Assembly: GCF_016907915.1 (NCBI RefSeq)
Contig: NZ_JAFBCW010000010.1
Span: 1-64,000 of the forward strand
Length of the DNA: 64,000 bases
DNA from: Desulforadius tongensis
Lineage (GTDB): Bacteria > Bacillota > Desulfotomaculia > Desulfotomaculales > Desulfohalotomaculaceae
Direction of reading: 5' to 3'
Below, piece by piece: positions 52,046-61,106 of the stretch. Made by a program: the position numbers and the translations under genes. Each line of letters opens with the position of its first letter. Position 1 is the stretch's first letter. Below the pieces are notes generated by a model, which searched no databases, was not told the origin of the DNA, and saw only the letters and a program-made list of their open reading frames with translations.

Positions 52046-52858
52046 TTAATGCCTCGGACCGGTAACTGCAGACTTAAATTTATCAAAGCCGATGCGCTCA
52101 ATGGTGCTGCCGATGCGCTCGTTGGTTTTGGCATTGGCTTTGTACCACTCAATGCTGCGGTCCAATAACTGTATTCCTTCTTCTTCTGTTACGTTTTCAG
52201 CCAGTATCTCGGCAAACCGCGGGTTAATACCTCCGCTGCCGCCCACATATACCGTCCAGCCCTTTGCTGTGCCCATAAAGCCGAAATCGTTAATTAAGGT
52301 ATCCATGCACTTTCTCGGGCAGCCGCTGACACTGATTTTGAATTTGTTCGGCAGACTCATACCGTGATATTTCTGGTCCAGCTTGCCGCCCAGCCCCACT
52401 GAGTCCTGTAATCCCCGTTTGCAGAAGGTGGTACCGGGGCAAAATTTAATTCTTCGTACACACAGCCCGATGGCTGCCCCCGGGTCCATGCCTAAATCCG
52501 CCCATGCCGAATCAATCTCATTTTCTTTCAATCCCACCAGCGCGATCCGCTGGGCAGAAGTTATCTTCACTGCCGGCAGATTGTATTTCTTGGCCACGGT
52601 GGCTATTTTAATCAGTAAATCCGGATCCGTGATTATACCGCCGGGAATGTGGGGAGCTATGGCGTAAGTGCCGTCCCGCTGCAGTATGGCGCCTTTTTCC
52701 AGCAGATCCCGGTTTCCCGGCGGTTTGTTTTGAAACCTGTGGTCCAATTTATTGGGTATATCCTTACCTCCCCCAGACTGAACCTGATCTAAAGATTCTG
52801 ATATTTCCATGTCAGACAGTTTTTTTAGCACGGGATGTTTAGATTTACTGCTTTTCAT
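52046..52858 (-). CDS. Siroheme / 4Fe-4S low-molecular-weight sulfite or nitrite reductase-like protein
   Basis: 270 aa. It contains one nitrite/sulfite reductase repeat with the four cluster-siroheme Cys in CPGTTFC and CPRKC (Cx5C...Cx3C), preceded by AVKITSAQRIALVGLK, the ferredoxin-like half. This size matches assimilatory-type small sulfite reductases of anaerobes, with a 50-residue polar N-terminal extension. It could reduce sulfite or nitrite, or act in detoxification; I cannot choose. GGAGG precedes the ATG. A membrane-protein gene follows it closely. Confidence 0.82.
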   Translation of the reverse strand: MKSSKSKHPVLKKLSDMEISESLDQVQSGGGKDIPNKLDHRFQNKPPGNRDLLEKGAILQRDGTYAIAPHIPGGIITDPDLLIKIATVAKKYNLPAVKITSAQRIALVGLKENEIDSAWADLGMDPGAAIGLCVRRIKFCPGTTFCKRGLQDSVGLGGKLDQKYHGMSLPNKFKISVSGCPRKCMDTLINDFGFMGTAKGWTVYVGGSGGINPRFAEILAENVTEEEGIQLLDRSIEWYKANAKTNERIGSTIERIGFDKFKSAVTGPRH

Positions 52859-53027
52859 GGTATACCTCCTGTGAATTAATCTATTTATCCTTTAATGTTC
52901 CACATAACTGATTTAAAATTACACTTTATTTATAAAAATTAAAAAAGTTTAGAGTATGTTTAAAGGGTTTAGAATAATAATGTCAAATGATATATTGTGA
53001 ACAAAAGCAGCAAAGGGGATGAAGAAC

Positions 53028-53720
53028 ATGAAAATAACTTTCTTGGGTCATGCCGGGTTTCTTTTAGAACACCAGGAGGTAAAGGTGGCCATAGACCCCT
53101 TTATTACCGGTAATCCGGCGGCCAAAGCTAAAGTTGAAGATATTCAGGCCCACTATATACTGGTTACCCACGGTCACAGCGATCACCTGGGCGATGCGGT
53201 GCAGATTGCCAGGCAGTCCAATGGCACGGTGGTAGGTGTTTTTGAAGTGGCCAACTATTGTACCCGCCACGGGGCTCAGGCTCATCCCATGCACATTGGC
53301 GGCAGTTATGACTTTGGTAAGCTGAAGGTTAAATTAACCCAGGCGCTGCACGGCAGTTCTGCCGGTGGAGAAGAAGGTCCGGCGGAATACCTGGGCAATC
53401 CCTGCGGCTTCATAATTGAGCTGGGGGGTATTAAAGTATATCATGCCGGTGATACCGGGTTATTCGGCGACATGGAGTTGATAGGCCGGCGTACATCCGT
53501 TGATGTGGCGATGCTGCCCATTGGAGATAACTTTACCATGGGTGTTGATGACGCGGTGGAAGCGGTAAACATGATTAAACCGAAAACGGTAATTCCCATG
53601 CATTACAACACCTGGCCCCTGATTAAACAGGATCCCCAGCTGTTCAAGAAGAAAGTGGAAGATATTTCCCCGGCGCGGGTGGTAATTTTAAATCCCGGCG
53701 ACAGTTATAACGCTGTATGA
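53028..53720 (+). CDS. Metallo-beta-lactamase fold hydrolase (UPF0173 type)
   Basis: 230 aa. KITFLGHAGFLLE opens the fold; the metal-binding THGHSDHLGD, the later His in ALHGSS, HAGDTGLFGD and IPMHYNTWP follow in the order typical of UPF0173/YtkL-like proteins. Substrate unknown. ATG 53028 preferred over 53019, since AAGGGGAT sits at the right distance. It stands alone. Confidence 0.88.
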   Translation: MKITFLGHAGFLLEHQEVKVAIDPFITGNPAAKAKVEDIQAHYILVTHGHSDHLGDAVQIARQSNGTVVGVFEVANYCTRHGAQAHPMHIGGSYDFGKLKVKLTQALHGSSAGGEEGPAEYLGNPCGFIIELGGIKVYHAGDTGLFGDMELIGRRTSVDVAMLPIGDNFTMGVDDAVEAVNMIKPKTVIPMHYNTWPLIKQDPQLFKKKVEDISPARVVILNPGDSYNAV

Positions 53721-53775
53721 TTTTTGTAAATATTTTGTAAATATATAGATGCATTTTTAAGTGGGGGGAGTAAAA

Positions 53776-54630
53776 ATGGCATTAGAAATAGACCAGAATT
53801 TTGCCCGTCAAATGGTAAGGATGATTGGAGAACAGTTAAGTGAGGATGTAACTATTTTTGGCCATGGCGGGGTTGTAATTGCCAGCACTGTACCGGGAAG
53901 AGAAGGTTCCGTTCACAGTATTGCTAAACGCATTTTAGACGGCGAAATGAATTATTACGGGGTAACCAAGGAAGAAGAAGAAAAATTAGCCAACGTAAGA
54001 GCGGGGTTTAATACGGTTATTAAGTATAAAAATGAAAGGATTGGCGTTATCGGCATAACCGGTGATCCGGAAGCAGTTAAACCGGTGGCTTCTTTCGCGG
54101 CCCAGGTTATTGAGCTGCGTTTGCAGCGGGATGAAAGTATAGCTGTGGCCAGAAGCGTAGTGCAGGAATTAAAAAAGGAATTGGACTCCCTAACGGGTTT
54201 AATACAAGAAATTACCGCTGCTTCTGAGGAACAAGCCGGCACCAGCAGCTTAATGGTTCAAACGGCAAAGGAATCGGAGAAAAAAGTGGCTAATACCGAG
54301 GAAATACTGGGTTTAATTCAAGAAATTGCCGATATGACAAAATTATTAGGGTTAAATGCTGCTATTGAGGCGGCCAGGGCCGGTGAACGGGGTAAGGGTT
54401 TTAATGTGGTGGCTAATGAAGTGAGAAAATTGGCAGAAAACAGCTCTCAATCAGCCAAGCAGATCGGCACTGTGATTAAAGAAATTCAGCAGGCCAACGA
54501 GGAAACAGTGGAGTATTCCCGCCGTTTTGCCGCAAGCAGCGAGCAGCTGTCCCAGGCCCTAAACAAAATGGTATCGGATGTAGAAAACTTAAATACAATA
54601 GCTGATCAGCTGACCGTTATATATAAATAA
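53776..54630 (+). CDS. Soluble methyl-accepting chemotaxis-like protein with CdaR-type sensor
   Basis: 284 aa without membrane segments. Residues 1-125 match the sugar-diacid recognition domain of CdaR ([20 protein letters not shown] ... [18 protein letters not shown]); residues 150-284 are an MCP signalling hairpin with the conserved tip region [19 protein letters not shown]. It should sense a cytoplasmic carboxylic acid and signal to CheA. ATG 53776 follows GGGGGGAG. No che genes are adjacent. Confidence 0.85.
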   Translation: MALEIDQNFARQMVRMIGEQLSEDVTIFGHGGVVIASTVPGREGSVHSIAKRILDGEMNYYGVTKEEEEKLANVRAGFNTVIKYKNERIGVIGITGDPEAVKPVASFAAQVIELRLQRDESIAVARSVVQELKKELDSLTGLIQEITAASEEQAGTSSLMVQTAKESEKKVANTEEILGLIQEIADMTKLLGLNAAIEAARAGERGKGFNVVANEVRKLAENSSQSAKQIGTVIKEIQQANEETVEYSRRFAASSEQLSQALNKMVSDVENLNTIADQLTVIYK

Positions 54631-54743
54631 GCAGCAGTTTAAGGTGAGAGAAAACGGTAAAGAAAAATAATTACCTTTAATCGGACAGAGAAAAAAGGAA
54701 TATTTAAATATTTGTAGAATAGGCCTTTTATAACTTGATATAA

Positions 54744-54856
54744 AATCTCCGAGCCATAAAACCTAAAGCTGAAATGCCATGGGTTTATGGCCGATAGGGT
54801 TAACCGGGAAACGGGTTAGCCTCCCCCTTTGGAAAGGAGAGTATTTTACGGCTTAA
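54744..54856 (+). promoter_or_regulatory. Moco/Tuco-like riboswitch
   Basis: Blocks in order: TCTCCGAGCC at the 5' side, CTGAAATGCC, GGGTTAACCGGGAAACGGGTT, then GCCTCCC...GGAAAGGAGAG and TACGGCT, the latter pairing with AGCC to close P1. This resembles the molybdenum/tungsten-cofactor RNA motif. No cofactor or Mo/W-transport gene follows; two terminators and then an LCP gene do. Identification is from memory of the consensus, so moderately sure. Confidence 0.55.
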
Positions 54857-54866
54857 GCGGTATGCT

Positions 54867-54917
54867 GGGGCTGGTTAGTGCTGCCTTTCTTAGGGGCATT
54901 TGCCGGCCCTTTTTATT
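54867..54917 (+). terminator. Terminator after the Moco-like aptamer
   Basis: GGGGCTGG (54867-54874) pairs with CCGGCCC (54903-54909) with an inner hairpin; T5 follows. It is the likely expression platform. Confidence 0.65.
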
Positions 54918-54973
54918 TAAATAAATGTTCCATCCTCTTTAAGTTAAATCGCGCCTGTTAATATATTGGCCTG

Positions 54974-54998
54974 CCGGGGTTTTACCCCGGTTTTTTTC
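54974..54998 (+). terminator. Second intrinsic terminator
   Basis: CCGGGGT/ACCCCGG hairpin with TTT loop and T7 tail. Confidence 0.85.
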
Positions 54999-55139
54999 TG
55001 TCTAATGGTAAATACTTAGACAATTAAAAAATGAAAGGTTACAAAAGTTATAAAAGTTGCTTATAACTTCCGGTTGCACTCGCTAACTAACCTGCGATAG
55101 AATTGACCTGTTGATGTTAAATGAAAAGGGGGGACGGTT

Positions 55140-56108
55140 ATGGTCCAATACAGGAATACTGGGTTAAAACATAAATTACCGGTTATTGTTGTCTTGGTGA
55201 TGGTGGTACTATTTGCTGCCGGGTATGCGGTGGCCGGTGAAATGCTGTTCCCGCAGCCGGTTCAAAATGCCGGGCCGCCGGAAAAAAAGACTGAAGAATA
55301 TAAAAAGGATCTTGAACCGCAGGTTGTGGAGCTGCCAAAGGAGCAGGTTACCTTTTTGGTACTGGGTATGGATGCCCGGCCCGGTGAAATAAAAACCCGT
55401 ACCGACACAATGCTGTTTGTGAGTGTAAACAAAAAAACCAGCCGCATAGCCGTGATGTCTATACCCCGGGATACCAGGGTGCAAATTCCCGGAGCGGGCT
55501 ATGATAAGATAAACAATGCCCATGTATACGGTGGACCGGAGCTGGCTAGAAAAACAGTGTCCCAACTGCTCGGGGTGTCAATTGATCACTATGTAGTGGT
55601 AAACTTTGCAGGTTTTAAAGAGGTGGTGGATGCCGTTGGCGGTGTAGATATGTATGTGGAGCAAAATATGAATTATTACGATCAAGCCGATGGTACTCAC
55701 ATCAACCTGAAAAAAGGCCAGCAGCATTTAGATGGGGAAAAAGCGCTGCAGTATGTACGCTTTCGCAGCTATCCCAGGGGCGATATTGACCGTGTTGAGC
55801 ATCAGCAAAAATTTTTTAAAGCCCTGGTTGTTAAAACACTGCAGCCCGGTACGGTAACCAAACTGCCTGAACTGGTGAGCAGTATCAGAAAAGCGGTGAA
55901 TACCGATTTAAGCCTTAAAGACATGCTTACCTTGGCTTATGCAGCGCGGAACTTCAGCAGCGCTGAAATTATTAGTCAAACCTTACCCGGCCGGTTTATG
56001 AATTATTCCGGTATCAGCTACTGGTATGTACAGCAGGAAAAAGCTGCCGCAGCAGTGCTGGCGCTGCTGGACGGTAAAAAAACACCTGTGTTTCAGGGCA
56101 GCCCCTGA
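55140..56108 (+). CDS. LytR-CpsA-Psr (LCP) family protein
   Basis: 322 aa. One N-terminal membrane anchor (residues 13-33), a Pro/Glu/Lys-rich linker, then the LCP domain: VTFLVLGMDARPG, RTDTMLFVSVN, MSIPRDTRVQIPG, HYVVVNFAGFKEVVDAVGGV and ALQYVRFRSYPRGDIDRVEHQQ with the catalytic Arg/Asp pair. LCP enzymes attach teichoic acids or other polymers to peptidoglycan. GGGGGGA precedes the ATG. Confidence 0.92.
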   Translation: MVQYRNTGLKHKLPVIVVLVMVVLFAAGYAVAGEMLFPQPVQNAGPPEKKTEEYKKDLEPQVVELPKEQVTFLVLGMDARPGEIKTRTDTMLFVSVNKKTSRIAVMSIPRDTRVQIPGAGYDKINNAHVYGGPELARKTVSQLLGVSIDHYVVVNFAGFKEVVDAVGGVDMYVEQNMNYYDQADGTHINLKKGQQHLDGEKALQYVRFRSYPRGDIDRVEHQQKFFKALVVKTLQPGTVTKLPELVSSIRKAVNTDLSLKDMLTLAYAARNFSSAEIISQTLPGRFMNYSGISYWYVQQEKAAAAVLALLDGKKTPVFQGSP

Positions 56109-56269
56109 TGCCGTGTGCGGCACCACCAGAAAATGAGAAGCAGGCAAGTGAGCGTTTACGGATGAGCGGCAACCGGTAACAAAATAACATTTTGCTGATG
56201 TTTAACAAACTATGGACAAAATGGTTAATTACTGATATAACTAGTTATGAATTACAATTATAAACCAGT

Positions 56270-56445
56270 CCAGGTGCCTTTTATATGAGGTGAAAAGGGA
56301 ACGCGGGTGAGAATCCCGGACGGTCCGGCCACTGTATTCGGGAAGCGGCTCCCCAACGGCCACTGGGTAAAAACCCGGGAAGGCGGGAGTATGCTGTGAA
56401 CCGTAAGTCAGGAGACCTGCCTGGGCAAGTTTTAGCATGGCCTTC
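56270..56445 (+). promoter_or_regulatory. Cobalamin riboswitch
   Basis: GGTGCC, GAGGTGAAAAGGGAA, GTGAGAATCCCGGACGG, CCGGCCACTGTA and the B12 box AAGTCAGGAGACCTGCC occur in the diagnostic order. It should repress the downstream btu operon when adenosylcobalamin is high. Confidence 0.95.
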
Positions 56446-56480
56446 CGGGAGAGGTTGATGCTTAGGTGGACAGAAATTAT

Positions 56481-56515
56481 CAGGCATGTTGACCAGTGAC
56501 ATGCCTGGTTTTGTC
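56481..56515 (+). terminator. Riboswitch terminator
   Basis: CAGGCATGT/ACATGCCTG hairpin followed by GTTTTGT; the likely expression platform. Confidence 0.65.
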
Positions 56516-56540
56516 ATGCTTAAATTGTTCACTTGATCAT

Positions 56541-56570
56541 ACCCTGACCCTTTACAGGTCAGGGTTTTTA
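56541..56570 (+). terminator. Second terminator in the btu leader
   Basis: ACCCTGACC/GGTCAGGGT hairpin followed by T4. Confidence 0.75.
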
Positions 56571-56606
56571 AAATCTGCCAGAAAAAACAATAGGTAAGGG
56601 AAAACT

Positions 56607-57665
56607 ATGACCGGTAATTCATTAATTGTTTTAGTTAAAAATAAACATTTTAAAGCCAGAATAAGCGGCTTTATCATGGCTGGGATTCTGCTGCTGGCGG
56701 CACTGATTTCCGTAAATCTTGGCTGGGCAAATATTAGCACTGCAGATGTTTTTTCTGTTATTGCCGGCAGGCTTACCGGCAGCAGTGACCTGTACAGCCA
56801 TCTCGATGCCGCCAAAGCAGCAATTATCTGGGATATCAGGATACCCAGGATACTTTGTGCCGCCTTTGTGGGCTGCGGCCTGGCCGTTTCCGGGGCGGTT
56901 TTTCAAGCTATTTTAATGAATCCCCTGGCGGATTCCTATACCATGGGAGTGTCCACCGGTGCCGCCTTTGGGGCCAGCGCGGCCATATTTCTAAATGTTT
57001 TTTTTCTCACTAATCTGCCGGTGGTGCTGTTTGCCTTTGCCGGGGCACTGCTTACTTTGGCGGTGGTTATTTCCATTTCCCGCATGGGGGGATATGTTTC
57101 TTCTGCCAATTTGGTTATTTCGGGTATTATTGTCAGCTGTATTTTGTCCGCCGCCATCAGCCTGCTGAAAAGCATGTCCGGGGAACAGGTGTCGGCCATT
57201 GTTTCCTGGTTAATCGGCAGTTTGGCTGCCAGAAGCTGGCAGCACGTTATTTTCGGCTTTCCGGTGGTAATTATTTGTACCTTTTTCTGCTGCTATTATG
57301 CTGAAGATTTAAACATTCTTTCCCTGGGTGACCGGGAGGCCCGCAACCTGGGGATAGACGGCAGTAAACTGAGAATTATTTTTCTGTTTTGCGGTGCGCT
57401 GATTACCGCGGTTTGTGTTTCCACCAGCGGCATTATTGGTTTTGTGGGCTTGGTGGTGCCGCACCTGCTGCGGTCACTGGTGGGTTCGGACAACAGGTTG
57501 TTGATCCCCCTGTGTGCTTTAACCGGGGCGGTTCTTCTGCTGTTGGCAGATACCTTTGCCAGGTCATTTATGAATGTAGAAATACCGGTGGGTGTGCTGA
57601 CCACCCTGCTGGGCGGTCCCTTTTTCTTTTATATTTTTAGGAAGAGAAATAAAATCATTCAGTAG
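56607..57665 (+). CDS. btuC: Cobalamin/iron-type ABC transporter permease
   Basis: 352 aa with about ten membrane segments, FecCD/BtuC family. DIRIPRILCAAFVGCGLAVSG, NPLADSYTMGVSTGAAFGA, GDREARNLGI and FVGLVVPHLLR are signatures (read in parts). The cobalamin riboswitch upstream makes vitamin B12 or its precursors the likely cargo. It is followed by the ATPase at 57678. Confidence 0.9.
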   Translation: MTGNSLIVLVKNKHFKARISGFIMAGILLLAALISVNLGWANISTADVFSVIAGRLTGSSDLYSHLDAAKAAIIWDIRIPRILCAAFVGCGLAVSGAVFQAILMNPLADSYTMGVSTGAAFGASAAIFLNVFFLTNLPVVLFAFAGALLTLAVVISISRMGGYVSSANLVISGIIVSCILSAAISLLKSMSGEQVSAIVSWLIGSLAARSWQHVIFGFPVVIICTFFCCYYAEDLNILSLGDREARNLGIDGSKLRIIFLFCGALITAVCVSTSGIIGFVGLVVPHLLRSLVGSDNRLLIPLCALTGAVLLLLADTFARSFMNVEIPVGVLTTLLGGPFFFYIFRKRNKIIQ

Positions 57666-57677
57666 GTGCTGGTAAAC

Positions 57678-58439
57678 ATGATTTTATTAAAAAATGTCGG
57701 TTTTCAGTACGGAAACAGGAAAATATTAAAAAATATTAGTCTTTCGGTGCAGAAAGGGAGTTTTTATGGTGTTATTGGTCCCAATGGAGCGGGTAAAACC
57801 ACCCTGATGAACATCATAACCGGGCTGCGCAGTGATTTTACCGGGCGGGTATACATTAAAAATAAAAGCATAACCGAATATAAAATTAAAGAGCTGGCCA
57901 GGCAGATTTCCGTGGTTCCCCAGCAGATGGATATCCGCTTTCCTTATACCTGTTTGGAAATTGTAATGATGGGGAGAACACCTTACAAAAGCAGGTTAAG
58001 GGCGCTTTCCCGCCGGGATATGGGTATTGTGCGCCGCTGTATGGAAATGACGGATACCATTCGGTTTGCTGACTGCTTAATTACCGAATTAAGCGGTGGG
58101 GAGAAACAGAGGGTTATCCTGGCCAAGGCTTTGGCTCAACAGCCGGAGGTGCTGTTTTTAGACGAAGCTTTTTCCCATATGGATATTTATTACAGTGTTA
58201 AATGTTTAAATGTTTTAAAACAGTTAGTTGATGAGGATGGTTTAACGGTGGTATGTATTATGCATGATTTGAATTTAGTTAGTTCCTTTTGCTCGGAAGT
58301 GGTGATGCTGCAGAATGGCGAGGTGGTAAGACAGGGCCGTACTGAAACGGTGATGAAACCGGAGTTGATTCACGGTACTTTTAAGATAAAGGTGGCCAAA
58401 GCGGGAAACAGCGGGTTGGCAGTACTTCCGGAGCTGTAA
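57678..58439 (+). CDS. btuD: Cobalamin-type ABC transporter ATP-binding protein
   Basis: 253 aa. Walker A GPNGAGKTT, signature LSGGEKQRVILAKALAQ, Walker B VLFLDEAFSHMD and the switch His in IMHDLNLV. FepC/BtuD family, cytoplasmic partner of the permease. ATG 57678 is preferred over GTG 57666 with AGGTGCTGG upstream. Confidence 0.9.
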   Translation: MILLKNVGFQYGNRKILKNISLSVQKGSFYGVIGPNGAGKTTLMNIITGLRSDFTGRVYIKNKSITEYKIKELARQISVVPQQMDIRFPYTCLEIVMMGRTPYKSRLRALSRRDMGIVRRCMEMTDTIRFADCLITELSGGEKQRVILAKALAQQPEVLFLDEAFSHMDIYYSVKCLNVLKQLVDEDGLTVVCIMHDLNLVSSFCSEVVMLQNGEVVRQGRTETVMKPELIHGTFKIKVAKAGNSGLAVLPEL

Positions 58440-58455
58440 AAAAGAGGAGGAATTT

Positions 58456-59424
58456 ATGGTGAAGAAGAGGATTTTTTTACTGCTGGTAAACGTGTTTTTA
58501 ATGTTAGTTATACTGGTGGGCTGCGGTAAAACCGGTACGGTAAGTACGGAAAAAGAAAACGGTGCTATCAAAATAGTGGATGACCTGGGCAGGACAATAA
58601 TACTGAAAGAACCGGCCAAAAGGATTATTTCCTTGTACTCCGCCCATACAGAAAACCTCTTTGCCCTGGGGCTGGATGAAGAGATAATCGGGGTGAGCAC
58701 CAGGGAGTCATATCCCCCGGAGGCGTTAAACAAGCCTCAATTTGATTACCGCTCTGACCCGGAAAAAGTGCTGGCCCAGCAGCCGGATTTAGTTTTAATC
58801 AGACCCTTTATTAAAAGGAGCAGCCCGGATTTTGTACAGGCTTTGGAAAATGCCGGGGTAAAAGTGGTTTGTCTTTACCCGGAAAAATTTTACCAATTTG
58901 ATGACTACATAAAAAGACTGGCTGTATTAACCGGTAGAGAAAAGGAAGCGGCAGTTAAATTAGAACAATTTCATCAAAAGTTAAATGAAATAGAAAATTT
59001 AACCAGGGATATTGCCCCAAAGAAGAAAGTGTTCTTTGAATCAACGGCCAGGGAATATCGCACCATCACGCCGGACAGCATACCGGCGGTAATTCTGCAG
59101 TTGGCCGGGGGGATCAATGTGGCGGAAGATGCCCGGCCCATTAGGAAGGGCAGCAGCATAGCTCCTTACGGGGCGGAAAGACTGCTGGATAAAGCCGATG
59201 AAATTGATGTGTATATTGTCCAGCGGGGAGTTATGAACCACGCTACCCCGGAGAGTGTTAAACAGAGACCGGGATTTAAAAATATCAAAGCGGTAAGGGA
59301 AGGTCGGATTTTTACCATAGACGAAAAGCTGGTATCCAGCCCCACCTTTCGCTTGACAGAGGGCGCTGCCAAACTGGCGGCAGTGCTTTACCCTGAAAAA
59401 GAGGCCGGAAGGTTGACCCCTTAA
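58456..59424 (+). CDS. btuF: Cobalamin-type ABC transporter substrate-binding lipoprotein
   Basis: 322 aa. Signal peptide with lipobox VILVGC (Cys near 24) and an alpha-helical-backbone binding fold (KRIISLYSAHTENLFALGLDEEIIG, QPDLVLIRPFIK). It should deliver cobalamin or a cobinamide to BtuC. Last gene of the riboswitch-controlled btuCDF operon. The RBS AGAGGAGG precedes the ATG. Confidence 0.88.
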   Translation: MVKKRIFLLLVNVFLMLVILVGCGKTGTVSTEKENGAIKIVDDLGRTIILKEPAKRIISLYSAHTENLFALGLDEEIIGVSTRESYPPEALNKPQFDYRSDPEKVLAQQPDLVLIRPFIKRSSPDFVQALENAGVKVVCLYPEKFYQFDDYIKRLAVLTGREKEAAVKLEQFHQKLNEIENLTRDIAPKKKVFFESTAREYRTITPDSIPAVILQLAGGINVAEDARPIRKGSSIAPYGAERLLDKADEIDVYIVQRGVMNHATPESVKQRPGFKNIKAVREGRIFTIDEKLVSSPTFRLTEGAAKLAAVLYPEKEAGRLTP

Positions 59425-59440
59425 CCTTCCGGCCTCTTTG
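59395..59440 (+). terminator. Terminator of btuCDF
   Basis: GAGGCCGGAAGGTT/AACCTTCCGGCCTC hairpin, with A-rich left and CTTTGT right flanks. Confidence 0.8.
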
Positions 59441-59484
59441 TATAGAGGAAAACAATGTAGGATGCTGCGAATTCACCCTACAGC

Positions 59485-60720
59485 TTATTCCGCTGGTCTT
59501 TGATCTAAAATTAACGCTTCACTTACCAAATGGTGGATATGAATTACTTTAGCATCCAGCTCGTAGTACTTAATTATATCAGTTAACTGGTCAAAACAGT
59601 TGTGGCACGGGCAGGCCACCAATTTTGCCCCGGTGGCTTTAATTTGCTCTGCTTTCAGCTTACCCTTGGCCATCCGGTAGGGATAAATATCTTTGCCCAT
59701 GGCCAGCAGCCCACCACCGCCGCCGCAGCAGTAGTTGTACTTGCCGTGGGGGTTCATCTCGATGAAGTTTGTTACAGTATGCTTCAGTATAAACCTGGGC
59801 TCTTCAACCAGACCTTCCTTGCGCACAGAGTTACAGGGATCATGTAATGTAATCGGCTCTGTATGTACTGTCGGGTCAATTTTTAACTTGCCTTCTTTAA
59901 TCCACTGCACCATTTTTTCCAGTATGCTGTAAACAGGGTAGAAGGGATCCTTTGTCCATACCTTGGGTCCCCATTTTTGTGCCCTGGTAGCGTGGCCGCA
60001 CTCCGTTACTACAACTTCTTTTACTTTCAATCGTTTTACTTCTTCAGCAATTCTTTCAATTAGTATCCTGGATTCCTCATCGTTACCGTTAAACAACCCG
60101 TAGTGAGTTGCGTCCCACCATTTGCTGCTGCATGTCCAATTGGCCCCTACATACCACATAATTTTGGCAATGCTCTGTACGTCCTGGGGATAGTATTTAA
60201 TTTCCCTGGGGTCCCAAAGGAACAGGAAATCGGCACCTTCTTTATCTATAGGTATTTTGGCATTGGGATCGCCGACTTCTGCCTGCAGCTCCTCTTCCAT
60301 CCATTCCAACGTGTCCAGGTATTCTTCCTTGGTTACCTCCATTTGGTTGCCGGTGTTGATTTGGGCATCAACAACATCCTGTAAAAATCCCGGGGCTTTA
60401 AGCCCAAAGTTGCCTCTAATGGTGCGTACCGCTGTTGCCACATCTACACCCATGGGACACTCCATGGTACAGCGCCCGCACATGGTACAGGCCCAAATGA
60501 AGGTAGAGTTCAGCACTTGTTCTCTCATACCCAATGCAACTTGTCTTAAAAATTTGCGCGGGTCAGCATGGTCATGTACATCACTGAATGGACAACCGGC
60601 TGTACACATTCCGCAAGTTAAACAGTTGCTGAAATCTGCGGGATTCTTATCGGTGCACATTTTGGATATAACTTCATCTTTAAAACCCGGTTCTAACATT
60701 TTGGCTTCTAAAACGCTCAA
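59485..60720 (-). CDS. HdrD/DsrK-like iron-sulfur oxidoreductase
   Basis: 411 aa. Two N-terminal 4Fe-4S motifs, CLTCGMCTAGCPF and CTMCGRCTMECP, then a C-terminal domain with CCG-type Cys motifs (DPCNSVRKEG ... YCCGGGGGLLAMG ... CPCHNCFDQL). This is the layout of HdrD, DsrK, TmcB and related electron-transfer subunits. The first CCG motif is incomplete (no paired Cys in VTECGHATR), so only one noncubane cluster may form. Its redox partner is not adjacent. It stands alone and probably transfers electrons to a disulfide or membrane complex. Confidence 0.83.
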   Translation of the reverse strand: MSVLEAKMLEPGFKDEVISKMCTDKNPADFSNCLTCGMCTAGCPFSDVHDHADPRKFLRQVALGMREQVLNSTFIWACTMCGRCTMECPMGVDVATAVRTIRGNFGLKAPGFLQDVVDAQINTGNQMEVTKEEYLDTLEWMEEELQAEVGDPNAKIPIDKEGADFLFLWDPREIKYYPQDVQSIAKIMWYVGANWTCSSKWWDATHYGLFNGNDEESRILIERIAEEVKRLKVKEVVVTECGHATRAQKWGPKVWTKDPFYPVYSILEKMVQWIKEGKLKIDPTVHTEPITLHDPCNSVRKEGLVEEPRFILKHTVTNFIEMNPHGKYNYCCGGGGGLLAMGKDIYPYRMAKGKLKAEQIKATGAKLVACPCHNCFDQLTDIIKYYELDAKVIHIHHLVSEALILDQRPAE

Positions 60721-61106
60721 AGGACTCCCCCCTACAATGTGTTAGTACTTCCCACAACTACAAATGTGCATTGGGATAATATAAAAAAAGAACAAAGAAA
60801 TAAAATACGCCCACAATAAGTATAAAACCAGTAGTTAATTTTTGTCAAAAACACCAAAAACAAATATGAGGCTAAAATAAACTGTATAAACTGTTTTATG
60901 GCGATTACAAAGCATATGCGTATATATCTAATCTTAGATAAACAAAATTAATGCAAATGATTTATGGATATATATAAACAATATGGCTTTTACCTTATTA
61001 TTTACAAGGGATAGCGGAAACTTTTTCAGCTTATACTTTAAAAAAGGACTGCAAATTTAAAAATTTTAAAACATATACTGTAGAGAACAGAAAGGGGTGA
61101 GCGGTA
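60721..61106. other. AT-rich divergent intergenic region
   Basis: No gene. It separates the leftward HdrD-like gene from ytxC and holds both promoters. Several TATA-like boxes occur (for example TATACT near 61035 and 61077), but none has a clear -35. I see no riboswitch or terminator. Confidence 0.4.

Noticed and set aside
60257-60745. 162-aa open frame on the plus strand
   Set aside because: Antisense to the HdrD-like gene with its cluster motifs; no start site or family.
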